From contig JAITTA010000088.1 of assembly GCA_031287395.1 (NCBI GenBank), forward strand, positions 1 through 7,486: a stretch of DNA of 7,486 nt, read 5' to 3'. Within the stretch, counting starts at the first letter, position 1; each line of letters begins with the position of its first letter. The position numbers and the translations under genes are program-made. Below the pieces are notes generated by a model that ran no database searches, was not told the DNA's origin, and was given only the letters and a program-made list of their open reading frames with translations. This document shows, piece by piece, positions 1 to 6,259 of the stretch. This DNA is from Dysgonamonadaceae bacterium (GTDB taxonomy: Bacteria > Bacteroidota > Bacteroidia > Bacteroidales > Azobacteroidaceae).

Positions 1-1
1 T

Positions 2-1339
2 GTCGAACTGGAGGTAACAGCCTCCGGAGCCAACCTGAGCTACCAGTGGTACTGGAAAAAAGCCTCCGACGGCACAACGGTCACCCTGACAGACGGAGGG
101 AAATACACAGGCGCAACCGATTCCCGCCTGACCATCGGCAATGCCTATGAAACGGAAAACGGGAATTACCATGTCACGGTATCAGGTTATTGCGGCAGCG
201 AGACCAGCACCCCGGTCACGGTAGTGGCCGTAGCAAACCAGGATGCCAGCCTGAGAGACCTCAAGGTCAACGGCACGACTCTCGCCGATTTCAACCCCGG
301 CAAAACGGACTACATCCTGACGGTGGTTTGCGGCGACGAACAGGCCTCCCTGCTCGGTACTCCAAACAACCCGAATGTCAAAAGTATCACGGGTAACGGG
401 ACGTACAACCTGAACCCGGGCAACAATTTCCTGACCATCACGGTCACGGCCCAGGATATGACGACTACGCGAAGCTATACGGTGAACATCGTCCGGGACT
501 GCTACCTCCCGAAACTGGTGAAGGATCTGGAAGATGCCGTCATCTGTCTGGGGGAAAGCCATACCTTTGAAATCTCCGCCGAGGGTGAAGGCCTGAGTTA
601 TGAATGGTACTACGGTAACAACCGGATCCTGGGAGCCAACAGCAATACCTATACGGTGAAGGCTTCGGAACAGGAAGGCTACGAACGTTATTACGTCATC
701 GTCCGCAGCAATTTCAACGGGTACCAGTCAAGCGTCTACAGCAGGAATGTCCGGCTCTGGGTAGCGGAACCCCTGCCGGAAACACTCCTGTTCGCAGACT
801 GCCCGGCAGTAGTGACTACGGGAGAAACTCACCGGGTGAAGCTGGTGGGATATCCGGATGTGACGAAATATGGATGGAGTTACAGGAAGACAGGGAGCTA
901 CAGGGAGTTACAAGTAGGTACAGGTAGTTACGGGGAGAACGACGGGGTGATTTTTAGCCCGGCAGAAGGTGGAACCGGTGAAAACGAGACCTGGGCGACC
1001 TTCGGTATCCTCTCCGAAGGCATCGGCGCCATCACGGCCACCCTGGAACACCCCTGCGGCACGCGGGAGGTCTCCCGGACCATCGAGGTGAAATACCCGA
1101 CCGGAACCGGTAATGTCACTGCAAATGCCGTACAGGTATCCCCGAACCCGACATCGGGAATCATCAGGGTGAGTAATACCCAGGCGAACCAAACGGTCCG
1201 CATCACAGATGTGACCGGTTCGCTGAAGGGAACTTACAAAACCGGGGAAGGAGCGACAACAATCGACCTGACCGGATATGCCAAAGGCACGTACCTGTTA
1301 CAGTACAACGGCAAAATTTTCAAGGTCATCAAAAATTAA
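2..1339 (+). CDS. Secreted multidomain Ig-like/cadherin-like protein with T9SS sorting domain (5' partial)
   Basis: The frame is open from base 2 to the TAA at 1337-1339, so 445 residues are visible and the true start lies to the left. Visible modules in order: an Ig-like domain (about residues 1-74, with YQWYW and a following ENGNYHV strand typical of Ig folds); a cadherin-like beta-sandwich (about 78-165, with the pattern LRDLKVNG..L..FNPGKTDY and ..RSYTVNIVRD); a second Ig-like domain (about 167-255, ICLGES then YEWYY); a further beta-rich domain (about 265-365); and a C-terminal type A T9SS sorting domain (about 375-445, with VSPNPTSG, VRITDVTG and KGTYLLQ). Such proteins enter the periplasm by Sec and are exported by the type IX system, after which the last domain is normally removed. 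No catalytic domain is visible; it may lie upstream, or the protein may be an adhesin. The gene is markedly more GC-rich than its neighbours. The secretion route is well supported; the function is unknown. Confidence 0.9.
   Translation, partial: VELEVTASGANLSYQWYWKKASDGTTVTLTDGGKYTGATDSRLTIGNAYETENGNYHVTVSGYCGSETSTPVTVVAVANQDASLRDLKVNGTTLADFNPGKTDYILTVVCGDEQASLLGTPNNPNVKSITGNGTYNLNPGNNFLTITVTAQDMTTTRSYTVNIVRDCYLPKLVKDLEDAVICLGESHTFEISAEGEGLSYEWYYGNNRILGANSNTYTVKASEQEGYERYYVIVRSNFNGYQSSVYSRNVRLWVAEPLPETLLFADCPAVVTTGETHRVKLVGYPDVTKYGWSYRKTGSYRELQVGTGSYGENDGVIFSPAEGGTGENETWATFGILSEGIGAITATLEHPCGTREVSRTIEVKYPTGTGNVTANAVQVSPNPTSGIIRVSNTQANQTVRITDVTGSLKGTYKTGEGATTIDLTGYAKGTYLLQYNGKIFKVIKN
877..934 (+). 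repeat. Degenerate 10-bp tandem repeat inside the surface-protein gene
   Basis: Consecutive units resemble gagttacagg: 877-886 gagttacagg, 887-894 aagacagg (8 nt), 895-904 gagctacagg, 905-914 gagttacaag, 915-924 taggtacagg and 925-934 tagttacggg. Because 10 is not a multiple of 3, successive units are read in different frames, and the peptide repeats only every 30 bp, seen as GSY recurring ten residues apart. The copies are imperfect. Confidence 0.7.
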
Positions 1340-1374
1340 TGTGCCGGTGAATCGTTAGAACAAATCATTAGAAT

Positions 1375-1420
1375 AAGGAAGGGCTTGCCGCGTTGTTCGT
1401 GTGCAAGCCCTTCCTTTTTT
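1375..1420 (+). terminator. Rho-independent terminator after the T9SS surface-protein gene
   Basis: A perfect 14-bp inverted repeat pairs 1375-1388 (aaggaagggcttgc) with 1403-1416 (gcaagcccttcctt) around a 14-nt loop. The right arm runs into a T-rich stretch with six consecutive T at 1415-1420 and further T runs to 1430. It lies 35 bp after the stop of the surface-protein gene and before the next promoter, so it isolates the two transcripts. Confidence 0.9.
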
Positions 1421-1483
1421 CCTTTCTTTTCATTCAAAGAGCTTCTTTATTTATTGTAAAAAAACTTTAATTTTACTACAACC

Positions 1484-1515
1484 TTTGCACTATCGGCTGA
1501 TAAGCGTTACTTTTG
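1484..1515 (+). promoter_or_regulatory. Bacteroidetes-type promoter for the coiled-coil gene
   Basis: TTTG at 1484-1487 is followed after 20 nt by TACTTTTG at 1508-1515. This matches the Bacteroidetes primary-sigma consensus, TTTG near -33 and TAnnTTTG near -7. Transcription would start near 1521, giving a leader of about 24 nt before the ATG at 1545. The rest of the gene-free stretch 1340-1544 holds only the terminator and AT-rich sequence. Confidence 0.75.
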
Positions 1516-1544
1516 TATTGTCAATTGCAAGAAAAAAGCATATT

Positions 1545-2423
1545 ATGAAAAGCAAACAAACGCTTTGGATTGTAATCATTGCTGTGCTGATATTAATTAT
1601 AGGCATTGGTGTTTATCTTATCCTGCAACAAAAAAAGCAAATGGGCTTATTTGTAGAACAAGCCGAATTGGATAAGCAAGAGTTGGAAGATGAATACAAT
1701 CAGTTATCTCTTGATTATGAAGGTTATAAAATTTCAATCAACAATGATTCCCTGATTGCAAAACTGGAAACCGAACAGTTAAAAGTTCAACGATTACAGG
1801 AAGAATTACGTACCGTAAAATCAACGAACATAGCCGAAATCAACAGGTTGAAAAAAGAGTTGGAAACCTTAAGAAAAATCATGAAGAATTACGTTCAACA
1901 AATAGATTCCCTCAACAGATTGAATCAAAAACTAACCAATGAAAACAGAGAAGTTACAGCAAAATATCAACAGGCGACGCAAACGGCTTCTCAACTCTCG
2001 AAAAAAAATGAAGAACTGACGGCAACCGTAAATATGGCCTCCAAATTAGATGCCGGAAATATTATTGTAACGGGTATCAACAACAAAAATAAGCCTACCA
2101 ACAAGATTAGTAAGATGGATCAGATTGCTATCAATTTTACCATCAATAAAAACATCACAGCCCTTACAGGTGAAAAAACTATTTATATCCGGGTACAAAA
2201 ACCTGATGACGATGTACTGGTCAAGAACAGGAGAGACGTCTTCCAATATGAAAACAAGGAAATCAATTATTCCATCAAACGAATGATAGTATATGCCGGG
2301 GAAGAATTACCCGTATCGATGTACTGGAAAATCGAGGAATTCCTTTCACCCGGAACTTACCGGGTCGATATCTTTGCCGATGGAAACCGAATCGGCTCAC
2401 AATCTTTTAAATTAGAAAAATAA
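1545..2423 (+). CDS. Membrane-anchored coiled-coil protein of unknown function
   Basis: This 292-residue protein is not one I recognise. It has a short basic N-terminus and one hydrophobic segment (about residues 7-27), then a long charged region rich in K, E, Q and L (about 35-165) with heptad-like leucine spacing, which should form a coiled coil. The C-terminal part (about 172-292) is predicted beta-rich and contains INFTINKN, IYIRVQKPDDDVL, PVSMYWKIEEFLSPGTYRVDIF and GSQSFKLEK. That pattern resembles a small Ig-like or jelly-roll accessory domain. With no cleavage site evident, the likely topology is an inner-membrane anchor with the coil and head in the periplasm. The ATG at 1545 is chosen because it follows a good promoter by about 30 nt; an in-frame GTG at 1401 lies in the upstream terminator loop. 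The gene may share a transcript with the receptor 79 bp downstream. A periplasm-spanning or envelope-scaffold role is only a guess. Confidence 0.85.
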   Translation: MKSKQTLWIVIIAVLILIIGIGVYLILQQKKQMGLFVEQAELDKQELEDEYNQLSLDYEGYKISINNDSLIAKLETEQLKVQRLQEELRTVKSTNIAEINRLKKELETLRKIMKNYVQQIDSLNRLNQKLTNENREVTAKYQQATQTASQLSKKNEELTATVNMASKLDAGNIIVTGINNKNKPTNKISKMDQIAINFTINKNITALTGEKTIYIRVQKPDDDVLVKNRRDVFQYENKEINYSIKRMIVYAGEELPVSMYWKIEEFLSPGTYRVDIFADGNRIGSQSFKLEK

Positions 2424-2502
2424 TAACCTCCTGTTAAAAGTTCATTTCTTTTATACATATATTCATTATTACAATTTTTAATTGACTAAATTGTTTAATT
2501 TT

Positions 2503-4539
2503 ATGAAACAAAAACTATTTTTAAAAGACAAAGCGTATCGTTTCAAACGCTTTACAAGGAAGGCTTACAGTGTGTTCAACAGTATGCACAAAGTTGTCAG
2601 TATCGGTGTAATAAGCGGGACGATGCTCACTTTCGTACACTCAACGGAATCAACAGCTCAAACACCTTCTTCATCCGTCAGGGATTCAATTTCGGAACAG
2701 GATCTGGATGAGATTACGGTAACCGCAGCAAAAGCAGAATTAACGTTGAAACAGGCTGCTAAACTGGTCACCGTCATTACGAAAGAAGAAATTGCGCGAC
2801 AACCGGTTCAAAGTATCCAGGATTTACTGAAAACCGTCGCCGGGGTGGATGTCCGGCAACGCGGCGGAAACGGAGTACAATCGGACATCTCAGTGCGTGG
2901 CGGCACATTCGACCAGATAGCCGTTCTTCTCAACGGAGCCAATCTTACCAATCCCCATACCGGGCACTACAGTTTCGACCTTCCGGTCAACCTATCAGAC
3001 ATCGAACGTATTGAAATTATTCAGGGGCCTTCTTCCCTACTCTACGGAGCCAGTGCATTCTCAGGAGGCATCAATATCATCACAAAAAAACGGAGCGACT
3101 CAAAAGCTTATTTCAACCTGACCGGAGGAATGCACGAACTATTTGGCGCAGAAGCCAATGGTTCCCTGAATTCCGGCTCCTCTTCCCACCAATTATCCGC
3201 CGGATATAATTCTTCTTCCGGATACCTGTACAATACCGATTACAAGATATTTAATTCACTATGGCAGAGCCGGTTTTGGTTAGATCAATCCAAAATTGAT
3301 TTACAAGTCGGATTCAACGACAAAAAATACGGCGCCGGTACTTTTTATTCAGGGGGCTATCCGGATCAATACGATGATACCCGATCTCTCTTCGGCTCCA
3401 TCAAAGGAGAAACAGGAGATCAATTGAAATTCATTCCACAACTGTATTGGAACCGGCACTGGGATGATTTCCAGCTTTATAGAGACGGGACTTCCAATAT
3501 TCCGTCATGGTATACCGGAACGAATCATCATCGGAGCGATGTGTTCGGGTTCAATCTGAATCTTCAATACAAATGGAAACCGGGAATTACAAATTTCGGG
3601 GGAGAGTTCCGGAATGAAGGAATCTTAAGTAATGTACTGGGAATCCCTCTGGACAAACCCAACGGAGATTACACGAAGTATGATAACCGCAGTAATATCG
3701 GTTACTTTCTGGAACATACTTTTCTATTGAAAAAATTAACAATTGGTTTGGGCCTCCTCGCGAATTACAACACCGCACTTCATGAAGATTTCAGCTTTTT
3801 TCCCAATATCAACGCAGCTTACCAATTTTCCGGCAATCTGAAGTTCTATGCTTCCTGGAATAATGCCCTGCGGATGCCTACATTTACCGATCTGTACTAT
3901 AAAGATCCCACTCAAATCGGAAATCCGGACTTATTATCGGAAAAATCATCCGGATATGAAATCGGAGCTAAATTCAGTAATTCATTTCTATCCCTGTACC
4001 TGACCGGATTTTATATGCGTGGAAAAGATATTATCGACTGGGTTAAAAAGCCTGAAGACGAACTATACCAAGCCAGGAATCTTTCAACACTGGACAAAAG
4101 GGGCATCGAAACAGGGCTTTCAATTGAATTGGGTAACTTATTTGCAATACTCCCACATACCCGTCTCGATGCCGGATATACTTATCTGAACCAATCCCGG
4201 GATGCCGGAAACCTGCTTTCCAATTATGCCCTGGATTATCTGAGGCATAAATTGACATCCCGGTTAGCCCACCCCGTCTGTAAAAACTTGTCTGCCGAAT
4301 GGGCATTCCGGTGGCAGGACCGAATGGGCAGCTACACGAAATATATCAATTATAAAAAAGATTCGGAAGAAAAATACTCCGCTTATTCTATTCTGGACAT
4401 GAGAATAAATTGGCAGCTCAAAGACTTCAAAATACATCTTATTGCAAACAATCTGTTCGACGTTTCTTACCATGATATAGGAAACGTACCGCAACCGGGA
4501 TTCTGGTTTAGTGGAGGAATAAGCTACACCATCAGGTAA
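2503..4539 (+). CDS. TonB-dependent outer-membrane receptor, BtuB-like family
   Basis: This 678-residue protein is a 22-strand-type outer-membrane active transporter. After a long basic, then hydrophobic signal region (about residues 1-53, ending near STESTAQ) comes a probable TonB box (DEITVTA, 69-75). The plug domain (about 86-196) carries LLKTVAGVDVRQRGG, ISVRGGTFDQIAVLLNG, IERIEIIQGPSSLLYGASA and GGINIITKK. The rest is aromatic-rich barrel sequence with the usual NLFDVSYHD segment near the end. The SusC-type N-terminal carboxypeptidase-like domain is absent and no SusD gene follows, arguing against a glycan transporter. The plug sequence is most like Bacteroidetes cobalamin receptors (BtuB), but the ligand is not proven and no cobalamin riboswitch fits in the 79-bp upstream gap. 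ATG 2503 is preferred over an in-frame TTG at 2482. The protein ends in YTIR rather than the common terminal aromatic residue. Energy would come from ExbB-ExbD-TonB, encoded in part at 6260-7486. Confidence 0.92.
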   Translation: MKQKLFLKDKAYRFKRFTRKAYSVFNSMHKVVSIGVISGTMLTFVHSTESTAQTPSSSVRDSISEQDLDEITVTAAKAELTLKQAAKLVTVITKEEIARQPVQSIQDLLKTVAGVDVRQRGGNGVQSDISVRGGTFDQIAVLLNGANLTNPHTGHYSFDLPVNLSDIERIEIIQGPSSLLYGASAFSGGINIITKKRSDSKAYFNLTGGMHELFGAEANGSLNSGSSSHQLSAGYNSSSGYLYNTDYKIFNSLWQSRFWLDQSKIDLQVGFNDKKYGAGTFYSGGYPDQYDDTRSLFGSIKGETGDQLKFIPQLYWNRHWDDFQLYRDGTSNIPSWYTGTNHHRSDVFGFNLNLQYKWKPGITNFGGEFRNEGILSNVLGIPLDKPNGDYTKYDNRSNIGYFLEHTFLLKKLTIGLGLLANYNTALHEDFSFFPNINAAYQFSGNLKFYASWNNALRMPTFTDLYYKDPTQIGNPDLLSEKSSGYEIGAKFSNSFLSLYLTGFYMRGKDIIDWVKKPEDELYQARNLSTLDKRGIETGLSIELGNLFAILPHTRLDAGYTYLNQSRDAGNLLSNYALDYLRHKLTSRLAHPVCKNLSAEWAFRWQDRMGSYTKYINYKKDSEEKYSAYSILDMRINWQLKDFKIHLIANNLFDVSYHDIGNVPQPGFWFSGGISYTIR

Positions 4540-4541
4540 AA

Positions 4542-4587
4542 TTAAGCGTTAAGAGCCGGTCTGCGCAAGCCGGCTCTTAACGCTTAA
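4542..4587. terminator. Bidirectional terminator between the convergent receptor and nadK genes
   Basis: A perfect 18-bp inverted repeat pairs 4542-4559 with 4570-4587 around a 10-nt loop; the stem contains ttaagcgttaagagccgg. It starts 2 bp after the receptor stop. On the minus strand the stem is followed by TTTTACC, giving a short U-tract. On the plus strand it is followed by ccctttcc, a weaker tail. The nadK stop codon (4584-4586) lies within the right arm. Confidence 0.82.
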
Positions 4588-5468
4588 CCCTTTCCTCCCC
4601 TGTAGTCGTTCCCCCAAAGCAGTTTCTGCCTCAAGGTCTGATAAAAAGTATGATTCAGGCGTTTAATGACAGAGATAGAAAAATCGGCTTTGGATATATT
4701 CAACTTCGATCCGGTAGGTAAAACAACGGATCTGCCGTCCAAAGCCACCAGAAAGGTATGACTCCGGGCCTCGACCTGGAGATGGATACGGGAATCGGCA
4801 GGAATAACCAACGGCCGGACATTCAATGAATGTGGGGCTACGGGAGAAAGCACCAAATTATCTGCCTGAGGGACAAGGATAGGGCCATTGACACTCATGG
4901 AGTAGGCTGTCGAACCGGTAGGCGTCGCAACCAATAGGCCGTCGGCCAGATAAGTATTCAGAAAATCGCCGTCGATAAACGAATGAATCGTAATCATAGA
5001 CGATGTATCACGTTTCAGTACGGCAATTTCATTCAATGCAAAATTAGGAGTACCAATGACGAAACGATCCACTTCCAGTTGCAACAAACCCCGGTTTTCA
5101 ATCCGGTACTGTCCGGCAAAAACTTCCGTCAGAGTTTCCTCTATTTCTTCCTTATGAATATCTGCCAAAAAACCCAGACGACCGGTATTGATTCCCAATA
5201 TAGGAATATTCTTCCTGCCTATAATAGCAGTTGTCCTCAAAAAAGTACCATCTCCACCCAAACTCAGAGCTATATCAAGGGAAACATCTTCCCTTTCATG
5301 AAACAAATCTTTGAAATCCGGATTATATCCGAGTTGCTCCGAAAGATAGATATAAAAACTATTTTCAATATATATCTCCTGAGAAAACCCCTTCAGGATC
5401 CGGAAACAATCCTGAATAACATCCAATTTATCCGATTGATATATGCTGCCAAAAACTCCTACCTTCAT
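4584..5468 (-). CDS. nadK: NAD kinase (ATP/polyphosphate-dependent NAD+ kinase)
   Basis: The 294-residue protein phosphorylates NAD+ to NADP+ in the cytoplasm, the only route to NADP in most bacteria. The family signature is complete. GGDGTFLRT at residues 71-79 includes the catalytic Asp73, NTGRLGFLAD is at 94-103, and the NE pair at 146-147 is followed by a conserved basic stretch. ADGLLVATPTGSTAYS at 175-190 is the nucleotide-binding loop, and PHSLNVRPLVIP is at 212-223. Length matches the usual 290-300 residues, and the ATG at 5468 opens on the typical MKVGVFGSIYQSDK. It is the second gene of a minus-strand operon, 18 bp after the CBS-domain gene. Its stop codon sits inside the shared terminator hairpin. 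No Shine-Dalgarno is visible, as usual in this phylum. Confidence 0.96.
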   Translation of the reverse strand: MKVGVFGSIYQSDKLDVIQDCFRILKGFSQEIYIENSFYIYLSEQLGYNPDFKDLFHEREDVSLDIALSLGGDGTFLRTTAIIGRKNIPILGINTGRLGFLADIHKEEIEETLTEVFAGQYRIENRGLLQLEVDRFVIGTPNFALNEIAVLKRDTSSMITIHSFIDGDFLNTYLADGLLVATPTGSTAYSMSVNGPILVPQADNLVLSPVAPHSLNVRPLVIPADSRIHLQVEARSHTFLVALDGRSVVLPTGSKLNISKADFSISVIKRLNHTFYQTLRQKLLWGNDYRGGKG

Positions 5469-5486
5469 CTAACTGCAAATTACATT

Positions 5487-6146
5487 TTACATTTCAAGAT
5501 AATACATCAATTCATCCAGCCTCCGGTGCATAATATCGTCGGCCAGACCTTCCTTTTGCGCATAATAAAGTACCCTGTAATTAAAACGTTCAAGACTCCT
5601 CAATACCGGTGATGCATCTTCCAGATCAATACGAACCAAAACGGTCAGTTTGGAAGTTTCCAAAACAGGATAAGACAAGAGGGAAAGGATCTTGGCATTA
5701 TTCGACTCTATCAAATGGGATAATTGAGACAAATCATAATCTTGAGAATTCATTTCAATTGCAATCAATGCTCCATTCGAAGCAGCTTGTGTAGCTTCGG
5801 CCAATTTTTCCACCAATATCGATAATGTAACGGCCCCCAGGTAATTTCCATCTTCAGACACTACCGGTAAAACAGTCAGATTCTCCTTACTCATCACCCG
5901 TAGAACTTCCAAAAGAGAAGCTTTGTCACTCACCAACGGAGCGTAAATACTGATATTTTCTATTGGATTATCAATATTTTCCATTAAAAACAGGTCTTTT
6001 TCACTTACCAGAAAAATATATTTCCCGTCACTGACTACAGGAAGGTGCTTCAGTTTACAATCCTCCATCTGCGACAAAGAAAAACCTCCTGAATCTTCGG
6101 GTTTCAGTACCGGGATCTGCTTCGTTAAGAAATCTTTACTCAACAT
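5487..6146 (-). CDS. CBS-pair protein with C-terminal ACT-like domain
   Basis: This 219-residue cytoplasmic protein has two CBS motifs: about residues 5-60 (LKHLPVVSDGKYIFLVSEKD) and 68-118 (LTVLPVVSEDGNYLGAVTLS). Together they should form a Bateman module, which in other proteins binds adenine nucleotides such as AMP, ATP or SAM. The C-terminal part (about 126-196, GALIAIEMNSQDYDLSQLSHLIESNN and a later LTVLVRIDLED) has the beta-alpha-beta layout and sequence character of an ACT-like ligand-binding fold. No enzyme or transporter domain is attached, so it is probably a stand-alone sensor or regulator. It is the first gene of the operon with nadK, only 18 bp upstream, which suggests but does not prove a link to NAD(P) or adenylate status. 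Start ATG 6146 places the first CBS strand close to the N-terminus, as expected. Confidence 0.88.
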   Translation of the reverse strand: MLSKDFLTKQIPVLKPEDSGGFSLSQMEDCKLKHLPVVSDGKYIFLVSEKDLFLMENIDNPIENISIYAPLVSDKASLLEVLRVMSKENLTVLPVVSEDGNYLGAVTLSILVEKLAEATQAASNGALIAIEMNSQDYDLSQLSHLIESNNAKILSLLSYPVLETSKLTVLVRIDLEDASPVLRSLERFNYRVLYYAQKEGLADDIMHRRLDELMYYLEM

Positions 6147-6171
6147 ACTGTGATTTTTAACACAATTCTAT

Positions 6172-6179
6172 TACTTTTG
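6172..6179 (+). promoter_or_regulatory. Probable -7 box of the exbB-exbD-tonB promoter
   Basis: TACTTTTG fits TAnnTTTG exactly and, with flanks, shares the 11-mer ttacttttgta with the promoter at 1507-1517. No clear TTTG is found 19-21 nt upstream; the best candidate is the weak tgtg around 6149-6152. Transcription would start near 6186, leaving an AT-rich leader of about 74 nt before the exbB ATG at 6260. Confidence 0.55.
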
Positions 6180-6205
6180 TACCGGGATGCTATACTATTC
6201 AAAAG

Positions 6206-6213
6206 CAAAATTA
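6206..6213 (-). promoter_or_regulatory. Possible -7 box of the CBS-nadK operon promoter
   Basis: On the minus strand 6213-6206 reads TAATTTTG, an exact TAnnTTTG match 59 nt before the ATG at 6146. No convincing TTTG lies at the -33 distance, and AT-rich sequence gives such matches easily. If real, it would start transcription near 6199 and face the exbB promoter. Confidence 0.35.
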
Positions 6214-6259
6214 GTTAAATATTTAGAGAATCTATCACATTTAATAATTTATAATATTT

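Noticed and set aside
182..562. A 126-codon minus-strand open frame antisense to the surface gene
   Set aside because: The plus-strand frame has clear cadherin-like and Ig-like domains. The antisense frame is a by-product of GC-rich codons.
1401..1544. A 48-codon upstream extension of the coiled-coil gene from a GTG
   Set aside because: It would begin in the terminator loop and run through the promoter at 1484-1515. The ATG at 1545 follows the promoter correctly and starts a normal membrane anchor.
2435..2453. Small hairpin (taaaag / cttttA arms, 7-nt loop) between the coiled-coil and receptor genes
   Set aside because: Only 6 bp, almost all A-T pairs, and no strong U-tract; too weak to call a terminator.
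2424..2502. Separate promoter for the TonB-dependent receptor
   Set aside because: Only partial TAnnTTTG matches in AT-rich DNA, the closest (TAATTTTA) touching the ATG, and no TTTG at the right distance.
4983..5612. A 209-codon open frame on the plus strand
   Set aside because: It lies wholly antisense to nadK and the CBS gene, both of which have clear family motifs. Its peptide is a low-complexity I/Q/N/F-rich sequence with no recognisable domain and no promoter.
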